Under the pieces are notes generated by a model that made no database searches, was not told the origin of the DNA, and was given only the letters and a program-made list of their open reading frames with translations. This document shows positions 41,331 to 49,611 of a stretch of 64,000 bases of DNA, in pieces. The translations under genes were made by a program, and so were the position numbers. Position 1 is the stretch's first letter. Each line of letters begins with the position of its first letter. The stretch is from Providencia alcalifaciens (lineage in GTDB: Bacteria > Pseudomonadota > Gammaproteobacteria > Enterobacterales > Enterobacteriaceae): contig NZ_CP084296.1 in the NCBI RefSeq assembly GCF_020271745.1, forward strand, positions 3,162,001-3,226,000. The letters run 5' to 3'.

Positions 41331-41705
41331 ATGGAACAATTTACGATTAATTTTATTGTCAATTTCAAGCTACGTGAGTATATGTCTAAATGTCACTATC
41401 AAGGCGATATGTTTGAATCCGCGAATACCGCCGCAGAACTTTATTTAATGAACAAGGCAGCTGCGAATTATTTAGCGAAAAAAAATCGTTTTACGTGGGA
41501 TGTGTTAGTCAAAAATGGCGTTAAACCACGGGACTTGATCATTGATATTCTCACATCTTGTTGCCCTGTTACCCAAGAGCAGGCTCAACGGATATTAAGT
41601 ACGTTGTCGCACTCGTTAGTGAGCATGATGAAAGAAAATATAATTTTTACGAATGTGGTCAACGCGAAAAATCACAAACCACTATTTTGGGCCTATGTTG
41701 ATTAA
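41331..41705 (+). CDS. Hypothetical cytosolic protein
   Basis: 124 residues starting behind a good AAGGAG ribosome site (7 bp spacing). No signal peptide or membrane helix. Mostly helical, with a TSCCPVTQEQAQRIL segment and an aromatic end (KPLFWAYVD). I do not recognise it. It is followed by a hairpin and the convergent tpx gene. The ribosome site and clean frame support that it is real. Confidence 0.55.
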   Translation: MEQFTINFIVNFKLREYMSKCHYQGDMFESANTAAELYLMNKAAANYLAKKNRFTWDVLVKNGVKPRDLIIDILTSCCPVTQEQAQRILSTLSHSLVSMMKENIIFTNVVNAKNHKPLFWAYVD

Positions 41706-41743
41706 AGCATGATTGATAACCTCTTAAACCCTATCAAATGAGG

Positions 41744-41778
41744 CCACAATCACCGAAAGTATCGGCGATTGTGGTTTA
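41744..41778. terminator. Hairpin between the hypothetical gene and tpx
   Basis: Stem CCACAATC/GATTGTGG, extended by CCGA/TCGG across a mismatch, with loop AAGTA and TTTAT on the plus side. It probably ends both converging transcripts. Confidence 0.65.
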
Positions 41779-41791
41779 TCATAAAATAAGA

Positions 41792-42292
41792 TTATTTCAG
41801 GCTATTTAGCGCATTGTCATAATCAGGTTCTTCAGTAATTTCAGATACTAATTGGCTGTAAATCACTTTGTCGTTCTCATCTAATACCACGACAGAACGA
41901 GCTGTTAAACCTTTTAATGGACCTGTGATCATGGCAACGCCGTAATCTTGGGCAAAATCACTACGGAATGAAGATAATGTCACCACATTATCTAAGCCTT
42001 CAGCACCACAAAAACGCGCTTGAGCAAAAGGTAGGTCAGCAGAGATACATAACACAACAGTATTGTCTAAACCGTTGGCTAATTGATTGAATTTACGCAC
42101 AGAAGCAGCGCAAACACCGGTATCTACACTTGGGAAAATATTCAAAACTTTGCGCTTACCTTGGTAAGTTTCTAAGGTTGCTTCACTTAAATCTTTAGCA
42201 ACTAAAGTGAAAGGTTTAGCTTGTGAACCCACTTGTAAAAAAGTACCTGCAAGTGAAATGCTATTGCCTTTGAGTTTTACTGTCTGAGACAT
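41792..42292 (-). CDS. tpx: Thiol peroxidase Tpx
   Basis: 166 residues (E. coli 168). Periplasm-labelled in old literature but cytosolic; atypical 2-Cys peroxiredoxin that reduces alkyl hydroperoxides via thioredoxin. Peroxidatic Cys61 in [15 protein letters not shown] and resolving Cys95 in ARFCGAEGL are both present. Follows the tyrR-tpx order of E. coli. Confidence 0.96.
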   Translation of the reverse strand: MSQTVKLKGNSISLAGTFLQVGSQAKPFTLVAKDLSEATLETYQGKRKVLNIFPSVDTGVCAASVRKFNQLANGLDNTVVLCISADLPFAQARFCGAEGLDNVVTLSSFRSDFAQDYGVAMITGPLKGLTARSVVVLDENDKVIYSQLVSEITEEPDYDNALNSLK

Positions 42293-42752
42293 TCGTTTTT
42301 CTCCCGTTTATAGGTTGAGTTACAGAAGGTAAAAATATTAAATAATTTTAAAAATCAAATCATTATGTAATTTCACATTCCAAACTTTCTGCTTTTAAAT
42401 ACTATTATTGACCGAATTGCATTGTTACCTTCTCAGCGTGATAAGTAAGAAGGTTACGCGGTATTATACAAGTAATAAGCTCTATTAAGAGTTTATGTTT
42501 TTTATTATGTATCATTCTAAAATACCATATTCAACACGATAAAAAGAGCGCTTTGTGCCGTGTTTTACTTGTTATATGATGAAGTGAACGCTAGTTTTAA
42601 ACTGATAATCAAGTCAATGGATTATTCGGTTATCGCAGTTAATGCTTTGGCTTGTCAAATGTCGATTTAGCAGTTTGTAATGGGTTAATTCATCAAAGCT
42701 TAGCGTATAACGCTGAGCGATCTTCTTTTTATTAATAGATAGAAATAATAAT
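42293..42752. other. tpx-mppA intergenic stretch, no gene seen
   Basis: About 460 bp between divergent tpx and mppA. E. coli has ycjG, mpaA, ycjY and pgrR between these genes; none is recognisable here. AT-rich; promoters for both genes are expected but not resolved. Confidence 0.4.
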
Positions 42753-44375
42753 ATGCATAAACGTTCATTGACCTCTTTAGCTGTATTCATTTCATCACTT
42801 TTCCTTTCTACACCGGTTATCAGCGCTACGGTTCCTGCTGGTACTGTTTTAGCTGAAAATCAAGAGGTTGTGCGCCATCTGAAAGATGAGCCAGCATCGT
42901 TAGATCCGATAAAATCTGTTGGGCTGACTGAAGCTCAAGTGATGCGTGATTTGTTTGAAGGCTTAGTTAATCAAGATAATCATGGAAAGCCAGTACCGGG
43001 TGCCGCACTAAATTGGCACACCGATGATAATCGTACTTGGATTTTTCAGTTACGCCCTGAAGCGGCATGGTCGAATGGTGAACCTGTTACCGCCGACGAT
43101 TTCGTTTACAGTTGGCGTCGTTTAGTCACGCCAGTCAATACTTCGCCATTTGCTTGGTTTGCCGCATTAGCGGGAATTGATAATGCGCAGGATATTATCG
43201 ATGGTAAGTTGCCACCAGAACAGTTAGGGGTGGAAGCTGTCGATAAATACACATTGAAAATTGTGTTAAATAAACCAGTCCCTTATTTCCCATCATTAAC
43301 CGCAAACTTCAGCTTATTTCCAGTTCATCGCGGAACCATCGAACAATATGGTGCAGATTGGATTAAAGTCGGCAATTTGGTTGGAAACGGTGCGTTTAAA
43401 CTTAATGATCGCGTTGTGAATGAAAAAATCGTGTTAACACCAAATCCGTACTATTGGGATCATAAAAATACGGTGATCACCAAAGTGACTTTTGTTCCCA
43501 TCAACCAAGAGTCTCATGCGACTAACCGCTATTTGGCAGGGGATTTAGATATTACGGAATCCTTTCCAAAGCAGCGCTATCAAAAATTATTACAAGATAT
43601 TCCGAACGAAGTTTTTACGCCGGATCAACTAGGTACCTATTACTACGCATTTAATACCCAGCGCGCGCCAACCAATGATGTCAGGGTTCGTCAGGCATTA
43701 TCAATGGCAATTGACCGCCAATTGATTGCTAGCAAAGTCTTAGGGACAGGGGAAAAACCCGCTAATTATTTTACACCCGATGTGACGGCAGGTTTTAAGC
43801 CGCAAAAAGGGCTATATCAGACTCATAAACAAAAAGAGTTAGATCAACAAGCCAAAACGTTATTGAAGCAAGCAGGCTACAGTGAAGCGCATCCTTTGGA
43901 ATTGACGTTGTTGTATAACAGCTCGGAAAACCATCAAAAAATTGCCATCGCGATTGCTTCTATGTGGAAGAAAAAACTTGGGGTACAAGTTAAATTAGTC
44001 AACCAAGAGTGGAAAACCTATATTGATAGCCGTAACACCGGAAATTTTGATGTGATCCGTGCTTCTTGGATTGGTGATTTTAATGAGCCATCTACATTCT
44101 TATCACTGCTAACTTCTCAACATAGTGGCAATATTCCTAAGTTTAATAATCCGCAATATGACGCATTAATGACTTCAGCCAGCATTGAAACGAATGATGC
44201 TCAGCGTAATGTGTATTACAACCAAGCCGAAGCCATTATTGCAAAAGAAGCACCAATTGCGCCAATCTATCAATATACGAATGCGCGTTTGATTAAACCG
44301 TGGTTAAAAGGTTATCCGATCGAAAATCCAGAGGATGTGGCATACAGCCATAGCTTCTATATGATTAAGCATTAA
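42753..44375 (+). CDS. mppA: MppA, periplasmic murein tripeptide-binding protein
   Basis: 540 residues (E. coli 537). Signal peptide cleaved near ISA, then a cluster C peptide-binding fold. Stretches such as VRHLKDEPASLDP, GNLVGNGAF, TFVPINQES and the ending QYTNARLIKPWLKGYP follow E. coli MppA rather than OppA. MppA hands L-Ala-D-Glu-Dap from recycled murein to the Opp permease. No clear ribosome site before the ATG. Strong terminator after the gene. Confidence 0.9.
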   Translation: MHKRSLTSLAVFISSLFLSTPVISATVPAGTVLAENQEVVRHLKDEPASLDPIKSVGLTEAQVMRDLFEGLVNQDNHGKPVPGAALNWHTDDNRTWIFQLRPEAAWSNGEPVTADDFVYSWRRLVTPVNTSPFAWFAALAGIDNAQDIIDGKLPPEQLGVEAVDKYTLKIVLNKPVPYFPSLTANFSLFPVHRGTIEQYGADWIKVGNLVGNGAFKLNDRVVNEKIVLTPNPYYWDHKNTVITKVTFVPINQESHATNRYLAGDLDITESFPKQRYQKLLQDIPNEVFTPDQLGTYYYAFNTQRAPTNDVRVRQALSMAIDRQLIASKVLGTGEKPANYFTPDVTAGFKPQKGLYQTHKQKELDQQAKTLLKQAGYSEAHPLELTLLYNSSENHQKIAIAIASMWKKKLGVQVKLVNQEWKTYIDSRNTGNFDVIRASWIGDFNEPSTFLSLLTSQHSGNIPKFNNPQYDALMTSASIETNDAQRNVYYNQAEAIIAKEAPIAPIYQYTNARLIKPWLKGYPIENPEDVAYSHSFYMIKH

Positions 44376-44383
44376 GAATAATG

Positions 44384-44415
44384 TTTAGCCAGTACAGGGT
44401 GCTGGCTAAATTTTT
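44384..44415 (+). terminator. mppA terminator
   Basis: Nine-bp stem TTTAGCCAG/CTGGCTAAA with a 9-base loop and a five-T tail, 8 bp after mppA. Confidence 0.88.
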
Positions 44416-44422
44416 GAGGTCC

Positions 44423-44462
44423 AAAATAAAAAAAACTCCTTCCACTGGAGAGTCAGAAGGAG
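44423..44462 (-). terminator. Orphan minus-strand terminator in the mppA-zntB gap
   Basis: On the minus strand CTCCTTC/GAAGGAG encloses a 13-base loop and is followed by eight T residues and TATTTT. GGTCC/GGACC flank the whole element. No minus-strand gene lies to its right (44463-44735 is free and zntB is on the plus strand), so an unannotated minus-strand RNA may end here. The 270-bp gap shows no protein-coding frame with a ribosome site. Confidence 0.6.
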
Positions 44463-44735
44463 GACCAAAAAGGAATAAACACTACAGGGCTAATAATAAG
44501 GAAAAACTTTGCTGTTTTATTGCTAATTTGTGTCAATCAAATGGGAGCACTCTGGCAAAAATTAAGAAATTTCATTGGGCTATAAATCGTGCATAACATC
44601 TTACTTTTATGCTTTTATTTTCCTTTGCTTAACACCGACTTAAACTTTGTGTTTTGATTTTGTTATTGAAATTATTGCAATATTCCCTTTGATCAACTAA
44701 AAATACCTTACTTTTCAAATTAAGGAGATAATTGC

Positions 44736-45719
44736 ATGGCGTCGACCTATGGATCGCAATTTCAACACTCTAACCCCGTTCATGCCTTTCAGTTAGATGG
44801 AGATGGCGGTGTTCTTCCTATTGATTTAAATGCCACTGCAACACAACAATCTCCATTTTGGCTGCATTACGATTATAAAAATAAAGAAACGTCTAGCTGG
44901 ATCCAACAGACTGATTTGTTTAATGACCAAGTGAAATCGTCACTGACGGGCAAAATGAATCGTATGCGGATGGTGCGTATTGGTGATGGCGTTCTGCTAA
45001 CATTACAAACCCTGAATAACACTGCAGGCCAGCGCCCAGAACAATTGGTGGCATTTCGTATTTTTATGAATAGCCGTTTGATTGTTTCATGCCGTCACCG
45101 TCGCGTTCACTCATTGGATTCTGTCATTGATGATCTTAAAGAAGGCGTCGGTGCACAGAGTACTGGTGAATGGCTTGCCGATGTCACGGATGCAATGACT
45201 GATGAAATTAGTGATTTCACCGATTCTCTTCATGAACGTCTTATTGAAATGGAAGATGTGATATTACATGGCGAAATTCCTGAACGCGGGGAATTAGCGT
45301 TACTGCGTAAACAGATTATTGTCGTGCGCCGTTATATGGCACCGCAGCGGGATATGTTTTCTCGATTAACCGCTGAAAGATTATTATGGCTAGATGATAA
45401 CGATAGACGTCGTTTACAAGAGATTTCAGATAGATTAGGGCGTTGTATTGAAGATTTAGATGGTTTTATTGCTCGTACTGCCATTATGTCTGATGAAATT
45501 ACAAATATGATGACGGAAATGATGAATCGCCGAATCTATACCATGTCATTAATGGCGATGATATTTTTACCAACCACATTTTTAACCGGTTTATTTGGTG
45601 TGAACTTAGGGGGTATCCCTGGAAATGAATTCAAGTTTGCCTTTAGTGCGTTCTGTTTATTACTTGCCTGCTTAATCGCTACGGTATTTTGGTGGTTAAA
45701 AAGAAGTCGATGGCTATAA
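44736..45719 (+). CDS. zntB: ZntB, zinc transporter (CorA family)
   Basis: 327 residues, the E. coli length. Large N-terminal cytosolic domain, then two C-terminal membrane helices; the signature loop reads GVNLGGIPG, the ZntB version of the CorA GMN motif. Transports Zn2+ across the inner membrane with protons. AAGGAG ribosome site precedes the ATG. fnrS follows as in E. coli. Confidence 0.95.
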   Translation: MASTYGSQFQHSNPVHAFQLDGDGGVLPIDLNATATQQSPFWLHYDYKNKETSSWIQQTDLFNDQVKSSLTGKMNRMRMVRIGDGVLLTLQTLNNTAGQRPEQLVAFRIFMNSRLIVSCRHRRVHSLDSVIDDLKEGVGAQSTGEWLADVTDAMTDEISDFTDSLHERLIEMEDVILHGEIPERGELALLRKQIIVVRRYMAPQRDMFSRLTAERLLWLDDNDRRRLQEISDRLGRCIEDLDGFIARTAIMSDEITNMMTEMMNRRIYTMSLMAMIFLPTTFLTGLFGVNLGGIPGNEFKFAFSAFCLLLACLIATVFWWLKRSRWL

Positions 45720-45753
45720 GAAAGGTGAATTGTTCTGGATAATGGGTGCTAGT

Positions 45754-45796
45754 TTGAGATAAATCAATAAAGGGTATAGGGTTTTAAGGCAATATT
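45754..45796 (+). promoter_or_regulatory. FNR box and -10 of fnrS
   Basis: TTGAG-ATAA-ATCAA at 45754-45767 differs from the FNR consensus TTGATNNNNATCAA at one base. Its centre is about 42 bp before the start point at 45803, the class II activator position. A -10 element AATATT lies at 45791-45796. FNR would activate transcription without oxygen. Confidence 0.88.
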
Positions 45797-45802
45797 ACTC
45801 CC

Positions 45803-45926
45803 GCAGGTGAATGCAACGTTGAGCGATGAACGTTGTGCTCCATAATTGTAGTTTTTCTCATATTGAGTTCTTATACAGAATAATTGACCACTGTAATGCC
45901 GATGTATTTTACATCGGCTTTTTTTT
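45803..45926 (+). ncRNA. fnrS: FnrS small RNA
   Basis: About 124 nt (E. coli 122). The 5' part GCAGGTGAATGCAACGTTGA and the second motif GTGCTCCATAATTGT follow E. coli FnrS as I remember it. The 3' end is a GCCGATGTA/TACATCGGC stem with eight T residues. FnrS is an Hfq-dependent RNA made anaerobically that represses aerobic genes such as sodA, sodB and maeA. The location between zntB and ttcA also matches, except that dbpA is missing. Confidence 0.9.
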
Positions 45927-45986
45927 GCATAAAATCTGATGCCACCCCTGAGTTTACCCAGAGGTAGCGGATCAATTTTTATTATC

Positions 45987-46901
45987 TTACTTAACTTCAA
46001 TCACATCTAAGCGGTCAGCACTGTAGTCTGGCTGATCATCTTCATCAACCATTGGCTGAGCAGGCAATTCTTCGCGGTCAAAAGCCATATCGCCACCGTT
46101 GATCACTGCATCGCCATGTGAAATATTTTTAAAATCAAATAGTTCAGTATCACATAAGTGAGATGATACGACGTTCTGAGTTGCTCTAAACATGGTTTCA
46201 ATACGCCCAGGGTAACGCTTATCCCAATCACGCAGCATCTCTTTAATGACTTGGCGCTGTAAATTAGGCTGAGATCCACACAAGTTACAAGGGATGATAG
46301 GGAATCCTTTTGCTTCAGCAAAACGCTCAATATCTTTTTCGCGGCAATAGGCGAGAGGGCGGATAACAATGTGCTTACCATCGTCACTCATCAATTTTGG
46401 TGGCATGCCTTTTAATTTACCGCCGTAGAACATGTTTAAAAACAGGGTCTGTAAAATATCGTCACGGTGATGACCGAGTGCAATTTTGGTCGCGCCTAAC
46501 TCTGTCGCGGTACGATATAAGATGCCGCGACGTAAACGAGAGCACAGGGAACAGGTAGTTTTCCCTTCAGGAATTTTTTCTTTTACGATGCCATAAGTGT
46601 TTTCTTCGACAATTTTATACTCAACACCGAGTTCGTCTAAGTAAGCTGGCAAAATGTGTTCAGGGAAGCCTGGTTGTTTTTGGTCTAAGTTAACAGCGAC
46701 CAAAGAGAATGAAATTGGGGCACTTTTTTGCAGGCTTTGCAAAATAGACAGCAGGGTATAGCTATCTTTCCCCCCAGACAGGCAGACCATGATACGGTCG
46801 CCTTCTTCGATCATATTAAAATCGGCGATGGCTTGCCCAACATCACGGCGGATTCTTTTTTGGAGTTTGTTTAAGTTGTATTGTTCTTTCTGTGTATTCA
46901 T
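45987..46901 (-). CDS. ttcA: TtcA, tRNA 2-thiocytidine synthetase
   Basis: 304 residues (E. coli 311). It thiolates C32 of certain tRNAs using an Fe-S cluster. PP-loop SGGKDS near residue 46 and the two CxxC motifs CSLC and CNLC that bind the cluster. The C-terminal tail is acidic ([19 protein letters not shown]). The E. coli gene is the attachment site of the Rac prophage; here the gene is intact and no duplicate of its 5' end was seen further right. Confidence 0.95.
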   Translation of the reverse strand: MNTQKEQYNLNKLQKRIRRDVGQAIADFNMIEEGDRIMVCLSGGKDSYTLLSILQSLQKSAPISFSLVAVNLDQKQPGFPEHILPAYLDELGVEYKIVEENTYGIVKEKIPEGKTTCSLCSRLRRGILYRTATELGATKIALGHHRDDILQTLFLNMFYGGKLKGMPPKLMSDDGKHIVIRPLAYCREKDIERFAEAKGFPIIPCNLCGSQPNLQRQVIKEMLRDWDKRYPGRIETMFRATQNVVSSHLCDTELFDFKNISHGDAVINGGDMAFDREELPAQPMVDEDDQPDYSADRLDVIEVK

Positions 46902-47056
46902 TCTGTACTATTCTGTGTTGTCGCTGAGTATTTAACTTTATAAAAAATAAAAGAAATTTTGTTTTTTCTGTTATTGCTTTTCAGACTAAGGCCTATAGAG
47001 ACAAAGCCACGATGCATAAAGGCATTTACGAAACAGATAAAAAACAGAAGCTCATT

Positions 47057-47174
47057 TATGGGGGTGAAGTTTTCAGGGGCACATGATAGCAGATGGATGA
47101 GGATTTTTGATACAGGTTAGTGAAAAAGGTTCTATCTCATGGTCATACTCTTATCGATTTGAAGGTCAGTTAAG
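47057..47174. repeat. Dispersed ~115-bp repeat, copy 1
   Basis: Direct repeat of 58341-58455. The 39-nt block at 47100-47138 is identical to 58381-58419; the flanks match with a few substitutions, a 5-nt indel and a 6-nt indel. It lies about 155 bp upstream of ttcA. Read on the minus strand it has a TATCAT element. It ends exactly where the neighbouring DUF3290 remnant loses its frame. No terminal inverted repeats or target duplication were noticed. Confidence 0.75.
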
Positions 47175-47394
47175 TAGGATAATATCCTGAATTATCACTA
47201 AAACAGGCGTGAGTGAAGAGTAAGAATAGGAAGGCGATAATCGTTAAATCCCGATATTTAGTTTGTAGGCGATGACGCATATATAGGATGAAAAAAACGA
47301 TTAAAGAAAATAAAATGCCAAAAATAATTATGCATTTAAAATAATCATTTATATTAGACTGCGATTATAAATAATCTATTCCATAAAAATTCAT
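47170..47394 (-). pseudogene. DUF3290-like membrane protein remnant
   Basis: Read on the minus strand from an ATG at 47394 the frame gives MNFYGIDYL, then a TAA stop at 47367-47365, then SQSNINDYFKCIIIFG, one membrane helix and RHRLQTKYRDLTIIAFL, ending at a stop at 47170. This pattern resembles DUF3290 proteins as I recall them. A CAA-to-TAA change would explain the inner stop. The C-terminal half is missing; the frame breaks at the edge of the repeat copy. Confidence 0.55.
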
Positions 47395-47665
47395 ATACAA
47401 ATCATTCCTGATTGTTCACGATATTCATCTTTATTATAGTGACTTATTAGCACTTTAGCTCTGATATTAAAATCTAATTTTGAGTTGTCAGTCATTACCC
47501 AAGATCTGTCATTGATTTTTATGCTGAAGTTAAACATTGTCGATGGTTTCAGTATTTATCAAAGAGAGCATTTCGAAAACCTGCATGTGAGATTAACTCA
47601 AGATAGGCGTTTAGATAATAATATTAATGGGGATTTTACTCACATATCGTAATGAAAATAATAAT
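47395..47665. other. AT-rich stretch between DUF3290 remnant and the cytochrome gene
   Basis: About 270 bp with no frame that has a ribosome site. Together with the remnant and repeat it fills the 812-bp gap between ttcA and the molybdenum hydroxylase operon. Confidence 0.35.
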
Positions 47666-47707
47666 GTCGCTTCCCTTCAATAAATAAGTGATTTGAAGAG
47701 AAGCGAC
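47666..47707 (-). terminator. Terminator of the molybdenum hydroxylase operon
   Basis: Stem GTCGCTT/AAGCGAC, continued by TTCAA/TTGAA after a mismatch, just past the cytochrome stop codon; on the minus strand it runs into ATTATTATTTTC. Confidence 0.65.
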
Positions 47708-47713
47708 GAATGA

Positions 47714-49033
47714 TTACTGAGCCGCCTTTTTCAGTTTTTCAACTTGTTCGGCGGTGACAGGTTTACCTTGTCCTCCCCATTCGGCACGCGCCCATGATAT
47801 TAAATCTGCCATTTCTTGTGGCGTTAAATCATCGGCAAAGCTTGGCATAGCATACATACGCTGCCCATTAGGGAAAGTGGTGGTTGGAATACCCGTTAAC
47901 ACGACACTGATAAAGGTTTCGGGGCTATCCATAGCTAAGATGGCGTTACCTTTTAACGCGGGAATGCCATTAGGTACACCTTCTCCAGTGATCCCGTGGC
48001 AGCCTGCGCAGGTAGACATATACATTAAGCGACCTGTTTCCATGATTTGGCTGACATCACCCACGTCTGGTGAGTTTGCCTCGGGCAATGGAGCAGGCGG
48101 AGCTTTGGCCCCAAGTATTTTTCCTTGTTTATCCGTCATCAAATAAATTGCCATGTCATCAACATCGCTTTTATTCATCTGACTAGTAGAAAAATGAGTC
48201 ACTGTACTCATATCTGCAAATGCAGAACCTTGCGGAGCATTCCCTGTAAGCAGGAATTGGCGCAAAGAGGCGGTATCGTACCCATGTTTGGAAAGCGCTT
48301 CGGCTGTAATATCAGGGATCGCTAAACCGGCTTCTTCACCCCCTTGAAGTGACCGTGAAAACTCGACACCCATCATTAAATTACGTGGTGAGTGACAAGC
48401 GCCACAGTGCGCTAGACCTTCAACAATATAAGCACCTCGGTTCCATTCGGCAGAACGTTGTGGGTCATGAGGCGCATTTTGTTTAGGGAAATTGAGCAAA
48501 GTCCAGAAGTTCATAAATGGGCGAACGGGTAGGACAAATACACCTGTATTTTCTTTGTTTGGTACATTGATTGGCGGAAGTGACATCACATAAGCATACA
48601 GGGCATCAATATCATCCGATGTCGTCATATGGGTAAATACAAACGGCATGGCAGGGTAGAGATTGCCTCTTTCTTTGCCAATTCCGTCTTTCAAAGCACG
48701 ATGGAAATCAGCACGGGTATAGTTACCGATACCAAATTGCTTATCAGGTGTGATATTTGTGGAATAAATGGTACCAAAAGGGGTTCCGATAGCACGCCCA
48801 CCCGCCGCCAATGGTCCTTCAGGTAATGAGTGACAACCAAAGCAATCTCCAGCAGTTGCCAATTCTTGCCCTCTTGGCAGCAATTTGGCGACTTCTTCTG
48901 AAGTCAGCGGTTTATCTAAATCAGGACCGATACTGGAGGTACGAAAAGCACCAAATAGGATCGCAAGCATTAATATGATGAATAATAAGATAATAATATA
49001 AATGCTTTTACGTAGAGAGCTGGATTTAGCCAT
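47714..49033 (-). CDS. Membrane-anchored tri-haem cytochrome c
   Basis: 439 residues: N-terminal membrane anchor (about 11-30), then three c-type haem sites CFGCH (64-68), CGACH (210-214) and CAGCH (342-346). This is the electron-transfer subunit type found with periplasmic alcohol or aldehyde dehydrogenases and molybdenum hydroxylases. It would take electrons from the [2Fe-2S] subunit and pass them to the quinone pool or oxidases. It starts 11 bp after the [2Fe-2S] gene; three-gene operon. Confidence 0.88.
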   Translation of the reverse strand: MAKSSSLRKSIYIIILLFIILMLAILFGAFRTSSIGPDLDKPLTSEEVAKLLPRGQELATAGDCFGCHSLPEGPLAAGGRAIGTPFGTIYSTNITPDKQFGIGNYTRADFHRALKDGIGKERGNLYPAMPFVFTHMTTSDDIDALYAYVMSLPPINVPNKENTGVFVLPVRPFMNFWTLLNFPKQNAPHDPQRSAEWNRGAYIVEGLAHCGACHSPRNLMMGVEFSRSLQGGEEAGLAIPDITAEALSKHGYDTASLRQFLLTGNAPQGSAFADMSTVTHFSTSQMNKSDVDDMAIYLMTDKQGKILGAKAPPAPLPEANSPDVGDVSQIMETGRLMYMSTCAGCHGITGEGVPNGIPALKGNAILAMDSPETFISVVLTGIPTTTFPNGQRMYAMPSFADDLTPQEMADLISWARAEWGGQGKPVTAEQVEKLKKAAQ

Positions 49034-49044
49034 GAGGTTTCTCC

Positions 49045-49611
49045 CTAGTCGATCACGCAGCCAGGAGTGTCGAGAGCGACTTTCCTCACAGCTTCATAAT
49101 AGCGAACATAGCCTGTACAACGGCAAATATGCTCATTGAGAGCTTCTTCAATCGCATATTCGAGTTGGTCTCGTTTCACTGGGTTTTTCTTCAGTTTATC
49201 AAGAAATACCGTCGCACCCGTGACGAAACCGGGGGCGCAATAGCCACACTGGAACGAAAAGTTTTCGATAAAAGCTTGTTGAATTGGCGTTAATTCAACG
49301 ACTTTGCCTTGTTCATCCAGTTTGGCTTGCCCTTCGATGGTAACAATATTTTTATTGTTGAAATAATGGGCACCAAAGATACAGGTACGGCTTTCAACCG
49401 TTGAGCCATCGGGCTGAATTTCCATAATGGTGCAAGCATGGCAGATCCCTTGCCCGCAACCAAAGTGGGTGCCTGTGAGGTCAAGGTATTCATGTAAAAA
49501 CTCAATCATTGGCATCCCAACAGGGACGTCAATAGGACCAATTTTCTGGCCGTTAATGGTCAGTGTTAGTGGCTTGCGCTCAATAATCGGAACGGCATTG
49601 TTGATTTTCAT
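49045..49611 (-). CDS. [2Fe-2S] subunit of a molybdenum hydroxylase
   Basis: 188 residues. Plant-type [2Fe-2S] site: Cys52, Cys57, Cys60 and Cys77. Second, family-specific [2Fe-2S] site: Cys122, Cys125 (QCGYCAPGF), Cys163 and Cys165 (CRCTGY). This arrangement is that of xanthine dehydrogenase small subunits and IorA/NicA-type proteins. No signal peptide of its own, so it is probably exported by riding with the Tat-targeted large subunit. Overlaps the large-subunit gene by 4 bp. Confidence 0.9.
   Translation of the reverse strand: MKINNAVPIIERKPLTLTINGQKIGPIDVPVGMPMIEFLHEYLDLTGTHFGCGQGICHACTIMEIQPDGSTVESRTCIFGAHYFNNKNIVTIEGQAKLDEQGKVVELTPIQQAFIENFSFQCGYCAPGFVTGATVFLDKLKKNPVKRDQLEYAIEEALNEHICRCTGYVRYYEAVRKVALDTPGCVID

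Noticed and set aside
44381..44596. 71-codon plus-strand frame after mppA
   Set aside because: It starts inside the mppA terminator and runs through a second terminator hairpin; no ribosome site.
46865..46900. Rac-type attachment sequence in the ttcA 5' end as the left end of a prophage
   Set aside because: The ttcA text is similar to E. coli, but no second copy was found in the window, so no att pair can be claimed.
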